From: an uncultured Clostridia bacterium
GTDB lineage: Bacteria > Bacillota > Clostridia > Lachnospirales > Lachnospiraceae
Reading direction: 5' to 3'
Length of the DNA stretch: 64,000 bases
Assembly (NCBI GenBank): GCA_946403295.1
Contig: CAMIZL010000001.1
Span: forward strand, 124,001 to 188,000
Below the pieces are notes generated by a model, which searched no databases, was not told the origin of the DNA, and saw only the letters and a list, made by a program, of their open reading frames with translations. A program made the position numbers and the translations under genes. Positions 42,286-51,987 of the stretch are shown here, one piece after another (the stretch's first letter is position 1; every line of letters begins with the position of its first letter).

Positions 42286-45210
42286 GTGAAAAAGACTAAA
42301 GGACTGATCTTATTTGCCGCCATAGTAGTTTTCATTGTCGGATTCGTTTTGGTCATGGGACTTTTTGAGGATGACAATTACCGTGAAAAATATGAGGGTA
42401 CCGACCTTTCGTATGACATCCGCGGACTCGGACGTGAAAACACATATAAGCTGTTCAAACTCGAACATGCTTCTTCGGCTCTTGCTACCGAAGGTTTTTC
42501 CGTTGAAGCGGCAGATTATTCCGAAGCCGAAGATGCCGAAGTCATGGATGAATGTGACGGTATTTCTCATGTTCTTTATACCGGTGATCATTCCGAGATC
42601 ACATGGGATGTTGTTGCTCCCCAGTCAGGTCTTTATAATGTTTCCATTAAGTATTATCCCGTACAGAGCAGAGGCGTTGAGATCGAAAGAGAATTCCGTA
42701 TAAACGGTCAGGTACCTTTCGTTGGCGCCGAAGATCTTGCTTTCTCACGTATCTGGATAAATGCTGCTGAAGTTCGCGTTGATAACCGCGGTAATGAACT
42801 CCGTCCTTCTCAGGTCGAAAGATTCGAATGGCAGGAAGCCATGTTCTCCGATTATCTCGGATATGAGATCGAACCCTATCGTTTCTGGCTTAATGAAGGT
42901 GCCAATACTATCACACTTAAAGCGGTAAACGAACCCGTTATCCTTAAATCTATCGATTTCTTACCTATCGAAAAGGATTATACATATTCCCAATATAAAA
43001 AAGATCACAGCGGCTTACAGAATTCTGCCGAGTCTCTTACATTTGTCAGTAAGATAGACGGCGAAAAGGCGACCGGAAGATCCGATGCTTCGCTTTACGC
43101 ACGTTTCGATAAATCTGTTTCAAATACCGATCCCTACAGTATAACGGCTACAAAACTCAATTATATCGGCGGTGACGCATGGAAAGTTCCCGGTCAATGG
43201 ATCGAGTGGGATTTCGATGTTCCCGGTGACGGTTTCTACAATATTACCATAAAGGGACGTCAAAGCTATCAGCGAGGCGGTATTTCGTCACGTAAGATCA
43301 CCATTGACGGACAGCTTCCTTTTGAAGAAGCCATGGCAGTAGGATTTGTTTATAATACCAACTGGGATATGATCACTCTCGCGGACGAGAACGATGTTCC
43401 TTTTGATTTCTATCTTACAAAGGGCAAGCATACCATAAGGCTCGAGGCAACACTCGGAGATCTCGGTAACGTGCTCAACGATCTTTCCGACAGCGTATAT
43501 CGCCTTAACCTCATATACAGAAAGATCATAGTACTCACAGGTACAAATCCCGATATTCACAGAGATTACAACATCAAGGAAGTATATCCCGATGTCGTTG
43601 AAGCCATGGGTCTTGAGAGCAAACGTCTTTTCAAGACCGTCGACGATTATCTTGCTATCACGGGAGAAAAGTCGGATCAGATCGCAAACGCGATCACGCT
43701 TGCTTCACAGCTTGAGCGTTTCAACAAGGATCCGCGCGACATTACAAAAACACTTACCAACTTCAAAGAGAACATAGCAGCTCTCGGTACATCTATCAAT
43801 ACGATCAGCGAGAGCAAGCTTGATATCGATTATATCGTTGTACAGGGTAAAGATACGGAAGAAGTGGAAGACAGTGCCGGATTCTTCTCAAACCTCTGGC
43901 ATGATATCAAATCATTCTTTGTTTCATTCTTCTATGATTATAATTCGATCGGTGACGTTTATGACGAAGATTCCGAAGACACGATCGAAGTTTGGCTCCT
44001 TGCGGGTCGTGATCAAAACGACATCATGAAGATGATGGTCGATGATACGTTCACACCCAAGACGGGAATCAAAGTCAATGTTCAGCTTATTCAGGCGGAT
44101 GCGCTTCTTCCCGCTGTAGTTGCCGGAAAAGGACCTGATGTGGTTCTTACGGGTAACCAGCAGGATCCCGTAAATTACGCTCTTCGTAATGCGGTAGAAG
44201 ATCTCACACAGTTTGATGATCTTGATGAGGTGCTTTCGGAATATCCTTTGAGTTCTTATCGTTCATATCTTTTCGAAGGAGGTATGTACGCACTTCCCGA
44301 GACACTTAATTACAATGTTATGTTCTATCGTAAGGACATCCTTGAGGAACTCGGTCTCGAACCTCCGCAAACATGGGATGATCTTGTAAACATGCTCCCC
44401 ACTATCCAGGGTAACAGCATGACGCTTGCGGTTCCTTCGACGGAACGTAAGATCGGAAATGTCATCAACCCCGACCTTTCGCTTTTGATCTCGATGACTT
44501 ACCAGTACGGCGGAGATTTCTATGACGATGCCGGAAAGAAGATCCAGATCGATAACGAAGAGAGCGTAAGGGCATTTACGAAATATACAAGTCTTTTCGT
44601 AGATTACGGTATCCCGCTCGAGCTTGACTTCGTAACACGTTTCCGTTCGGGTGAAGTACCGATCGGTATATCCGATTACAACACATTCAACACCCTTGTT
44701 CTTTCGGCACCCGAGCTTCGCGGTCTTTGGGACTTTATGCCGCTTCCCGGAGTTAAAAAGGTCGATGCGAACGGACAGGAGTATATCGACAGATCCGTTC
44801 ACGGATGGGGTCAATGTTCGATGATGATCAAGACCGATGACGAAAATGTTAAGAAGAATTCCTGGGAATTCCTCAAATGGTGGGCTTCCTCGGAAACACA
44901 GGTTCGTTACGGAAGAGAGCTTGAATCTGTAATGGGTTCCGCAGCCAGATACGCAACAGCAAATGATGTGGCATTCAAACAGCTTGCGTGGAGCGCAGAC
45001 CAGATAAGCGTTCTTGAAGAACAACGAAAGTGGGCAAGAGGTTTCCGCGAGATCGCCGGCGGATATTACACCAGCCGTCATTTGACAAATGCCGTACGTA
45101 AGGTTGTTAACCAGAAGCTTGACCAGAGAGAAGTACTTCTCGATTATGTCAGAACGATCAACGAAGAAATTACCAAGAAGCGTAAAGAATACGGTCTTGA
45201 AGTAGATTAA
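42286..45210 (+). CDS. Giant membrane-anchored solute-binding protein with carbohydrate-binding-like modules
   Basis: A 974-residue extracellular protein, about twice the usual length of a family 1 sugar-binding protein. N-terminal helix (LILFAAIVVFIVGFVLVMGLF) without lipobox Cys, so it is signal-anchored. Two jelly-roll-like modules follow: ITWDVVAPQSGLYNVSIKYYP near residue 110 and IEWDFDVPGDGFYNITIKGR near residue 310, both with the GxYNxxIK pattern of CBM6/35-type sandwiches. From about residue 565 (IEVWLLAGRDQNDIMKMMV) to the end is an ABC solute-binding fold, with GKGPDVVLTG, ALPETLNYNVMFYRKD and WEFLKWWASSETQ. GTG start after AGGAGG. Permeases follow 12 bp later. Confidence 0.85.
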   Translation: MKKTKGLILFAAIVVFIVGFVLVMGLFEDDNYREKYEGTDLSYDIRGLGRENTYKLFKLEHASSALATEGFSVEAADYSEAEDAEVMDECDGISHVLYTGDHSEITWDVVAPQSGLYNVSIKYYPVQSRGVEIEREFRINGQVPFVGAEDLAFSRIWINAAEVRVDNRGNELRPSQVERFEWQEAMFSDYLGYEIEPYRFWLNEGANTITLKAVNEPVILKSIDFLPIEKDYTYSQYKKDHSGLQNSAESLTFVSKIDGEKATGRSDASLYARFDKSVSNTDPYSITATKLNYIGGDAWKVPGQWIEWDFDVPGDGFYNITIKGRQSYQRGGISSRKITIDGQLPFEEAMAVGFVYNTNWDMITLADENDVPFDFYLTKGKHTIRLEATLGDLGNVLNDLSDSVYRLNLIYRKIIVLTGTNPDIHRDYNIKEVYPDVVEAMGLESKRLFKTVDDYLAITGEKSDQIANAITLASQLERFNKDPRDITKTLTNFKENIAALGTSINTISESKLDIDYIVVQGKDTEEVEDSAGFFSNLWHDIKSFFVSFFYDYNSIGDVYDEDSEDTIEVWLLAGRDQNDIMKMMVDDTFTPKTGIKVNVQLIQADALLPAVVAGKGPDVVLTGNQQDPVNYALRNAVEDLTQFDDLDEVLSEYPLSSYRSYLFEGGMYALPETLNYNVMFYRKDILEELGLEPPQTWDDLVNMLPTIQGNSMTLAVPSTERKIGNVINPDLSLLISMTYQYGGDFYDDAGKKIQIDNEESVRAFTKYTSLFVDYGIPLELDFVTRFRSGEVPIGISDYNTFNTLVLSAPELRGLWDFMPLPGVKKVDANGQEYIDRSVHGWGQCSMMIKTDDENVKKNSWEFLKWWASSETQVRYGRELESVMGSAARYATANDVAFKQLAWSADQISVLEEQRKWARGFREIAGGYYTSRHLTNAVRKVVNQKLDQREVLLDYVRTINEEITKKRKEYGLEVD

Positions 45211-45222
45211 AGGGAGGAAGCC

Positions 45223-46161
45223 ATGTCATCATTCGCCAGATCATATGTAAATATGAAAAAGTTCAATGCACGAATAGCATGGAAGAAAGCAAAGAACATG
45301 AGGACCTGCTATCTTTTCCTGCTTCCTTTCGCTGTACTCTTTTTCACCTTCTATATATTGCCGATCTTTTCGTCAATATATTACAGCTTTACCTATTACA
45401 ATATTCTTGAACCTCCGAAGTTCATCTTCCTGCAGAATTATATCAACCTGATCCTTCAGGATGATGTATTCCTTATAGCGATCAAGAATACGTTCATTAT
45501 TGCCGTTATTACGGGACCTATAGGATACATGCTCCAGTTCGTTTGCGCATGGTTCATCAACGAGCTTCCAAAATGGCTCCGCGCGATAGTAGTCATCATG
45601 TTTTATTCACCCTCGATCGCAGGAAATATTTATTATATCTTCTCGATCTTCTTCCGTGGCGATGCATATGGTTACATGAACGGTATTTTGATCGATCTCG
45701 GTATCATCAATGAACCGATATTCTTCCTCACAAACCCCGATTACATGATGGGACTCATTATAGCGGTTCTGTTATGGCTCTCGATGGGTGCCGGATTCCT
45801 CGGTTTCGTTGCGGGACTTCAAGGTGTCGACAAAGCCCAATACGAAGCAGGATATATAGACGGTGTCAGAAACCGCTGGCAGGAACTGTGGTATATCACA
45901 CTTCCCAACATGAAGCCTATGCTTCTGTTCGGTGCGGTCATGGCGATCACATCATCGTTCGGTGTAAGTGCCCAGACCATGGCACTTTGCGGATACCCCA
46001 GTACGGACTATGCGGCACGAACGATCGTTACCCACCTTTACGACTACGGATTCACGAGATTTGAGATGGGTTATGCATCGGCAATCGCTACGATCCTTTT
46101 CCTTGCGATGATCCTTTGCAATAAGGCAATTCAGGCGCTTCTCAGAAGAGTAGGTCACTGA
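45223..46161 (+). CDS. Carbohydrate ABC importer permease (MalF/UgpA type)
   Basis: A 312-residue inner-membrane subunit with six helices. FLLPFAVLFFTFYILPIFSS is the first helix of the sugar-permease family. The ATPase-docking EAA loop reads QYEAGYIDGVRNRWQELWYITLPNMKP in sense, centred on EAGYIDG and ITLPNMKPM. GGGAGGA ribosome site 5 bp upstream. It pairs with the next permease after an 87-bp gap that contains a hairpin. Confidence 0.92.
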   Translation: MSSFARSYVNMKKFNARIAWKKAKNMRTCYLFLLPFAVLFFTFYILPIFSSIYYSFTYYNILEPPKFIFLQNYINLILQDDVFLIAIKNTFIIAVITGPIGYMLQFVCAWFINELPKWLRAIVVIMFYSPSIAGNIYYIFSIFFRGDAYGYMNGILIDLGIINEPIFFLTNPDYMMGLIIAVLLWLSMGAGFLGFVAGLQGVDKAQYEAGYIDGVRNRWQELWYITLPNMKPMLLFGAVMAITSSFGVSAQTMALCGYPSTDYAARTIVTHLYDYGFTRFEMGYASAIATILFLAMILCNKAIQALLRRVGH

Positions 46162-46203
46162 TCGCATTATCGCCAAATAAACAGTCTTATTTACGATGAG
46201 GAA

Positions 46204-46230
46204 TCAGAAACGGTTTAAGACGGTTTCTGA
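46204..46230 (+). promoter_or_regulatory. Intra-operon hairpin between permease genes
   Basis: TCAGAAAC (46204-46211) and GTTTCTGA (46223-46230) form a perfect 8-bp stem with an 11-nt loop and no T tract. It is the only large gap within this part of the operon and could stabilise or process the mRNA. Confidence 0.5.
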
Positions 46231-46248
46231 AGAAGAGAGAGAGAGCAT

Positions 46249-47139
46249 ATGAAAAAATCTGCCAGTACATATCACAAAAAGCCGAAGATATTACGCCGGC
46301 GTCAGCCTAACCGCTCAAGAGGAGGAGATATAGGGATCTATATCTTCCTTGCGATCATGTCTCTTATCATGGTTGCGCCGCTTGTCTTCGCCATAAATCA
46401 GTCCTTAAAACCCATGGACGAATTGTTCCGTTTCCCGCCGACGTTCTTTGCCAAGAACCCGACGTTTGATAATTTTACGGACTTGTTTGTTACCATGAAT
46501 AAGTCGACTGTTCCGTTCTCGCGTTATGTATTCAATACATTGTTCACAACGGCAGTCGGTACTGCGGGACATCTGCTCATCGGTTCGATGGCTGCATTCG
46601 TTCTTGCAAAATATAATTTCCCCGGAAGCAGATTTTTCTTCGGTGTCGTAGTTACAGCCCTTATGTTCACGGGCTCGATCCTTATGATCCCCAACTACCT
46701 CATCATGAACTCACTCGGATGGATCGATTCGCTCCTTGCGATCATCGTACCTGCTTTTGCATCGCCGATGGGAGTCTTCCTGATGAAGCAGTTCATGGAA
46801 GGACTTCCGATGGCGCTTATTGAAGCGGCAAAGGTTGACGGTGCCACGGAGTGGTATGTGTTCACAAGGATCGTTATGCCGAATGTTAAGCCCGCATGGC
46901 TTACGATGATCATCTTCTCGGTACAGGCACTTTGGAACAATCCCGCTTCGGTATATATTTATTCCGAGGAAAAGAAAGCACTTGTATATGCACTTTCACA
47001 GGTTTCACTCGGCGGTGTTGCCAGAACCGGTCAGGCTGCGGCAGTTTCTGTTGTTACCATGATCGTTCCGATTCTGTTGTTTGTTATTTCCGAGAGCCAG
47101 ATCCTCGAGACGATGGCCAGCTCGGGTATTAAGGATTGA
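46249..47139 (+). CDS. Carbohydrate ABC importer permease (MalG/UgpE type)
   Basis: A 296-residue six-helix permease. Seen: IYIFLAIMSLIMVAPLVFAI first helix, the family's PTFFAKNPTFDNF segment, and the EAA loop IEAAKVDGATEWYVFTRIVMP. The gene starts after a GAGAGAGAG purine run. Partner of the permease just upstream. No ATP-binding subunit is encoded anywhere in the window, so a shared MsmX-type ATPase is expected. Confidence 0.92.
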   Translation: MKKSASTYHKKPKILRRRQPNRSRGGDIGIYIFLAIMSLIMVAPLVFAINQSLKPMDELFRFPPTFFAKNPTFDNFTDLFVTMNKSTVPFSRYVFNTLFTTAVGTAGHLLIGSMAAFVLAKYNFPGSRFFFGVVVTALMFTGSILMIPNYLIMNSLGWIDSLLAIIVPAFASPMGVFLMKQFMEGLPMALIEAAKVDGATEWYVFTRIVMPNVKPAWLTMIIFSVQALWNNPASVYIYSEEKKALVYALSQVSLGGVARTGQAAAVSVVTMIVPILLFVISESQILETMASSGIKD

Positions 47140-47149
47140 GGTGGCGCGC

Positions 47150-48646
47150 ATGAAGAAATTAGCAATATTATTATCACTCGTTTTTGTATTGACTGCGGTT
47201 TCTCCCTTTGCCTTTGCACAAGCTGACACCGGATATTCCTATAATTACGATTTTTGGGGAGAGGTTACACCCTGCCCCGATCCTTATGCTGTAAAAGCTA
47301 CACTTACACATATCGAACTCGGCCTTGACACAAAGCTTTCAAAGGCGCAGGGTCTGTTCGTTAAAGATAATTTAATTTATATCTGCGATACAGGTAATAA
47401 CAGGATCGTTGTTGTAGAATTTGCGGACGAAGAGTATAAAGTAGTGGATATCATAGATTCGTTTGAGGGATCGGATATCAATACTTTCAATTCGCCAAAT
47501 GACATTTTTGTTACCGACGATCATTATTTCATAGCCGATACGGAAAACAACCGTATCCTTAAACTCACAAAAGATCTTAAACTTGTTCTCGAGTTTTTAA
47601 AACCCGATGATATCAATTTCGATAAGAGCATTACGTTCCTCCCTTCAAAACTCATCGTTGACGGAGCGGATCGTGTGTTCTGTCTTGTAAAGCGCGTAAA
47701 CAAAGGTATCGTTAAATACGAGAATAACGGTCGTTTTAACGGATTTGTCGGCGCTACACCCGTTACATACAATCTTTTCGATTACATATGGAAAACATGG
47801 ATCGCAACCGATGCACAGGCAGACGCGATGGCGGATTTTGTTCCTACCGAATACGACAACATTGCCGTCGACAGTGAAGGCTTCATGTTTGTAACAACTA
47901 CAAACTTCGATGACGGTTCCCTCGGTGACGGCGGAGTCAATCCCATAAGAAGACTTAATTCACTCGGAAAAGACATTCTTATCCAGAACGGTGACTGGTA
48001 TGTTATCGGTGACGTTGACTGGGCAAATCTCGGTGTTTATACCGGTGCTTCCAAAATGGTTGACATAACGGCACTCGACAACGGTACGTATTTTGCGCTC
48101 GATCGTACAAGAGGAAGGATCTTCGGCTATGACGATCAGGGTAACATCCTTTGCTGCTTCGGCGGTAACGGAAACAAAGACGGTTATTTCAGAATGCCCA
48201 CCGCGATCGAACACATGGGACAGGATCTTCTGGTCCTTGATTCGCAGGATGCACAGTTGACCGTATTTACTCCCACATATTACGGAAAGAAGATATTCGC
48301 CGCGATCTATGAATACCAGCAAGGTCGTTACGATGAATCGGCCGAAGAGTGGAAAGAAGTGCTCATGCTCAACGGTAATAACGAGCTGGCGTACAAAGGT
48401 ATCGGACGTGCGCTTCTCAGACAGAACAAATACGAAGAAGCAATGAATTATTTCAAGATCAAATACTCGGACAAGAATTACGGCGATGCTTTCCAGCTAT
48501 ACCGAAAACAATGGGTTGAAGATCACATAGTAACGATATTCATTGTAATAGTACTGGTACTTGTTGTACCGCTTCTGATCGGCAGGATCAAGAGAGTCAG
48601 ATGGGAGGTGAAGGCATTTGAAAACGGCAGCAAGAAAAATAATTGA
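47150..48646 (+). CDS. Secreted NHL-repeat/TPR membrane-anchored protein
   Basis: A 498-residue protein: signal peptide (LAILLSLVFVLTAVSPFAFA), a beta-propeller of NHL-like repeats from about residue 60 to 375 (FVKDNLIYICDTGNNRIVVV, FVTDDHYFIADTENNRILKL, FALDRTRGRIFGYDDQGNI), two TPR-like helical pairs at about 385-450 (YQQGRYDESAEEWKEVL, LLRQNKYEEAMNYF), and a C-terminal helix (IVTIFIVIVLVLVVPLLIG) with a basic cytosolic tail. Start 47150 is fixed by TGAGGTGG and the signal peptide. It sits between transporter genes and overlaps the YIP1 gene, so a sensing or scaffold role in uptake is inferred. Confidence 0.82.
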   Translation: MKKLAILLSLVFVLTAVSPFAFAQADTGYSYNYDFWGEVTPCPDPYAVKATLTHIELGLDTKLSKAQGLFVKDNLIYICDTGNNRIVVVEFADEEYKVVDIIDSFEGSDINTFNSPNDIFVTDDHYFIADTENNRILKLTKDLKLVLEFLKPDDINFDKSITFLPSKLIVDGADRVFCLVKRVNKGIVKYENNGRFNGFVGATPVTYNLFDYIWKTWIATDAQADAMADFVPTEYDNIAVDSEGFMFVTTTNFDDGSLGDGGVNPIRRLNSLGKDILIQNGDWYVIGDVDWANLGVYTGASKMVDITALDNGTYFALDRTRGRIFGYDDQGNILCCFGGNGNKDGYFRMPTAIEHMGQDLLVLDSQDAQLTVFTPTYYGKKIFAAIYEYQQGRYDESAEEWKEVLMLNGNNELAYKGIGRALLRQNKYEEAMNYFKIKYSDKNYGDAFQLYRKQWVEDHIVTIFIVIVLVLVVPLLIGRIKRVRWEVKAFENGSKKNN

Positions 48647-49298
48647 CGTATTTACAAACAGAGCCGCATATGACAGATTCTTTAAGAGCCTTCGCTATGC
48701 ACTTTATGTTATCGTGCATCCCTTCGACGGTTTCTGGGATCTGACTCATGAGAAGAGAGGAAGCCTTGCGGCAGCGAACTTTATCTTGATACTTTCGCTT
48801 CTCACCAGCGTGTTCAGACTTGAATTTACGACTTTCCAGTTCATTAAAGTAAATCTTGAACGTGCGAATTTCCTCATTGAGATGCTTGGAATACTCCTTC
48901 CTTTCATCATCTTTGTGGTAACCAATTGGGCTCTTACGACGCTATTTGACGGAAAAGGAACACTTAAGGACGTCTGGATCGCATCCGCATATGCGATGAC
49001 TCCTTATCCCCTTATTGTAATCCCCAATACCATCTTCAGTAATTTCCTTGCTGAAGAAGAGGACACATTTAACTATTTCTTCCATGATTTTTCAATAGTA
49101 TGGTCCGCATTGCTTTTCATTTCGGCCGTCATGATGGTTCATGCATATTCGATCGGAAAGACGATGCTTTGCATTTTGTTTACCATACTCGGTATGGCAG
49201 TAGTGATCTTCCTGCTGTTACTGTTCTTCAGTTTGATCAGTGACGCCGGAGCATTTTTCTATTCGCTTTATAAAGAGGTCATCTTCAGACTATATTAA
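48618..49298 (+). CDS. YIP1-family membrane protein
   Basis: A 226-residue protein with about five hydrophobic helices (GSLAAANFILILSLLTSVF, LGILLPFIIFVVTNWALTT, LLFISAVMMVHAYSIGK, LCILFTILGMAVVIFLLLL and one weaker) and the YIP1-type middle LFDGKGTLKDVWIASAYAMTPYPLI. The start is TTG at 48618, supported by GGGAGGTGAAG placed 6 bp before and by the lack of any early Met. It overlaps the NHL gene by 29 bp. YIP1 relatives in bacteria have no settled function; they often sit next to transporters. Confidence 0.82.
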   Translation: MKTAARKIIDVFTNRAAYDRFFKSLRYALYVIVHPFDGFWDLTHEKRGSLAAANFILILSLLTSVFRLEFTTFQFIKVNLERANFLIEMLGILLPFIIFVVTNWALTTLFDGKGTLKDVWIASAYAMTPYPLIVIPNTIFSNFLAEEEDTFNYFFHDFSIVWSALLFISAVMMVHAYSIGKTMLCILFTILGMAVVIFLLLLFFSLISDAGAFFYSLYKEVIFRLY

Positions 49299-49393
49299 AA
49301 TGCCATAAACATAATACGGCACGAAACGGATATATAAAGATCTGCTCCCTAAAGAGATATATCGGTCAAGCGGCGTGTTAGCAGAGTAATCGT

Positions 49394-49410
49394 AAGCGGT
49401 CAAACCGCTT
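49394..49410 (+). promoter_or_regulatory. Hairpin just upstream of the DUF5696 ribosome site
   Basis: AAGCGGT-CAA-ACCGCTT is a perfect 7-bp stem with a 3-nt loop, ending 5 bp before GAGGAGG. It lies in the 129-bp gap after the YIP1 gene, which shows no clear promoter. It could modulate translation or mark an mRNA 5' end made by processing. Confidence 0.45.
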
Positions 49411-49427
49411 ATAAAGAGGAGGATATC

Positions 49428-51983
49428 GTGGAAGAAAAGAATTCCTGGATAAAAACAATACTTAATATCATCATTCCGATCGCGGTGCTCGGAATCATTA
49501 TCTTGCTTGTGTATATGATCCAGCCCGAAGAACTTCCGCCGGTCGAGATAGATATCAGAGGAGGTTCGGTAGGAGAAGGAAAGGCCGTCATTGAAAATGA
49601 CGATCTTATCTTCACGATGGACCGCGAGACCACACGTTTTTCCGTTACCGATAAGGCAACGGGGACTGTTTGGGAATCCAATCCCGCAAATGCGGACTCG
49701 GATCCCCTTGCACCCACCATCGATAAAAAGTCGAACCTCAAATCAACGCTTTATATCACTTACGGTAATGTCAACGGTATCATGACCACATACAACAACT
49801 GTGCTTACAGTATTGAAAAAGGTATCTTTGACATCGAAGAGAATAAAGATTCCATAGTTGTAAATTACACTATCGGTAATACTGAAAAAGAATTTAAGAT
49901 CCCTCTTGCTTTGCCTGAGAAAGACTTTAATGCCATTACAAAAAACATGGAAAAGAAGGCTGCAAAGCAGGTAAAGGAATATTACAGAAAGACAGATATC
50001 AATAAGCTCAGGGCTCAGGATAACAAAGAAGAACTCCTCGCAAGTTATCCCGATCTTGCAAACATGAAGCTTTATATCCTTCGTGACGGTGTTGCACAGC
50101 ATTTAAAGGCTACCATAGAAAAGTATTTCTGGGATGCCGGATATACCGAAGAGCAATACCAGAAGCACCTTGCACGTTATACGACAAAGAGGTCCGAAGA
50201 CATTCCTTTGTTCAATGTAACGGTAGAATATAAGCTTGTGGGACGTGATCTTGTTGTTTCCGTTCCTCTCGAAAAGATCGAGTATAAGCCCGATTATCCC
50301 ATTACGAATATTGAACTCCTTCCTTATTTCGGTGCAGGAAGCACGGAAGACGAAGGGTTTATCGTACTGCCCGAAAGCGGCGGCGCCATCATTAATTTCA
50401 ATAACGGCAGAAACGGCCAGAACGCATATTACGCAAATGTTTACGGATGGGACTATGCTACGTCGAGAACATCGGTAGTTACCGAGACAAGAAACACATT
50501 CCCCATGTTCGGTCTTTCGAAGAACGGCGCTTCGTTCCTTTGCATGCTTGAAGACGGTGCTTCCTACGGAAACATCAATGCCGATGTGAGCGGACGTTTT
50601 GACAGCTATAACCATGTTGACGCAGGTTATTCGCTAGTCCATTACGAATCGTATGATGTTTCGGGTAAGTCAAATGCCGCGTTCTATATCTATGAAGAAG
50701 CGCTTCCGAAGGAAACCATAAGCCAGAGATATCGTTTCGGTGACGATGACAATTACAGCGATATGGCTGCCGAATACAGAAAATATCTGCTTGATAAATA
50801 TCCTTCGCTCGGATCTAAGAAGGGCGAGGGTATGCCTACGGTCGTTGAGGTTATCGGCGCTATCGATAAGGTTCAGCAAACCGCCGGTATCCCTTATAAG
50901 CAGCCGCTCGAACTTACAACATACGACGAGACCGTTGAAATTGCGGATGAGCTTAAAAGCCTCGGGATCGATGATTTCAAGCTTAAGCTTATTGGCGAAT
51001 TTAACGACGGTGTAAGGCATTATGTTCTCAAAGACGTAGATTACATCTCGAGACTCGGCGGCAAGAGTGACTTTAAGAAAATGCTCGAGGATCTAAGTGA
51101 GAGAAATATCAAAGTATATCTCGAAGGCCAGACAGATTTCGCTTATGACTCCGGAATGTCGGACGGTTATATCGGATTCAGGGACGGCGCAAAATTTGTT
51201 TCGAGAGAACAGTGCGAACTTTACGATTATTCCATAGTATGGTACGGACAGGAAGATTATAACGATCCTTATTACCTTGTAACTCCCGAATATAACAAAG
51301 AATGCTTCGATATATTCAAAGAATTTACGGATGATTACGGTATCGGCATGGCACTTCGCAATACCGGATATCTGCTCAACAGCGATTATAATCCCAAGGA
51401 TAAAGTGACTCGTGAAGAATCGAAAGCTCTTTCTCGTGAAATGCTTTCGGCCGCATCCGAATACGGAACGATCATTAACGAAGGTAATGACTACGCACTC
51501 GAATATGCCGACGTTGTGACTTCGATGGATATCAGCAATTCCAATATGGCTATCATAGATTACGATATTCCTTTCTATGAGATGGCGATTCACGGTCTTG
51601 TTGATTATACCGGTGTTCCCATTAACCTTTCGGAAGATTTTGAATATGAATTGTTAAAATCAGCCGAGTTCGGTGCGGGTCTTTCGTTTACATTCATGAA
51701 ATGTGCACCCGAAAGGATCCAGGAAACGTTTTATTACGAATACTTCGGAGCTGCGTTCGATCTTTGGAAAGAAAAAGCGGCAGGAATATATAAGCGTTTC
51801 AAGAACGATTTCGGTGGCTTGTACAATAAGAAGATGATCAGACATACCGTAGATGAGAACAATGTTCGAATCACCGAATATGAAGACGGTACCAAAGTGT
51901 ATGTCAATTACAACTACAAAGACCTTGAATCTGACGGGATCAGGGTACCTGCAAGAGATTATGTAGTAAAGAGAGGTGAGTGA
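49428..51983 (+). CDS. DUF5696 membrane-anchored extracellular protein
   Basis: An 851-residue protein: N-terminal helix (ILNIIIPIAVLGIIILLVYM) and a large outer part. The first half is beta-rich (ATTRFSVT-type strands, FTMDRETTRFSVTDKATGTV, AGSTEDEGFIVLPESGGAII). The second half (about 485-800) alternates strand and helix like a (beta/alpha)8 barrel, for example FKLKLIGEFNDG, IKVYLEGQTDF, GIGMALRNTGYLL and GTIINEGNDYALEYADVVTS, and a small beta domain ends it (DGTKVYVNYNYKD). I recognise it as DUF5696; a glycosidase-like fold is my inference. GTG start after GAGGAGG. It overlaps the next permease gene region. Confidence 0.78.
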   Translation: MEEKNSWIKTILNIIIPIAVLGIIILLVYMIQPEELPPVEIDIRGGSVGEGKAVIENDDLIFTMDRETTRFSVTDKATGTVWESNPANADSDPLAPTIDKKSNLKSTLYITYGNVNGIMTTYNNCAYSIEKGIFDIEENKDSIVVNYTIGNTEKEFKIPLALPEKDFNAITKNMEKKAAKQVKEYYRKTDINKLRAQDNKEELLASYPDLANMKLYILRDGVAQHLKATIEKYFWDAGYTEEQYQKHLARYTTKRSEDIPLFNVTVEYKLVGRDLVVSVPLEKIEYKPDYPITNIELLPYFGAGSTEDEGFIVLPESGGAIINFNNGRNGQNAYYANVYGWDYATSRTSVVTETRNTFPMFGLSKNGASFLCMLEDGASYGNINADVSGRFDSYNHVDAGYSLVHYESYDVSGKSNAAFYIYEEALPKETISQRYRFGDDDNYSDMAAEYRKYLLDKYPSLGSKKGEGMPTVVEVIGAIDKVQQTAGIPYKQPLELTTYDETVEIADELKSLGIDDFKLKLIGEFNDGVRHYVLKDVDYISRLGGKSDFKKMLEDLSERNIKVYLEGQTDFAYDSGMSDGYIGFRDGAKFVSREQCELYDYSIVWYGQEDYNDPYYLVTPEYNKECFDIFKEFTDDYGIGMALRNTGYLLNSDYNPKDKVTREESKALSREMLSAASEYGTIINEGNDYALEYADVVTSMDISNSNMAIIDYDIPFYEMAIHGLVDYTGVPINLSEDFEYELLKSAEFGAGLSFTFMKCAPERIQETFYYEYFGAAFDLWKEKAAGIYKRFKNDFGGLYNKKMIRHTVDENNVRITEYEDGTKVYVNYNYKDLESDGIRVPARDYVVKRGE

Positions 51984-51987
51984 CGAT

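Noticed and set aside
44263..45081. 272-codon minus-strand frame opposite the giant binding protein
   Set aside because: Antisense to the conserved binding-protein fold, no ribosome site, no signal.
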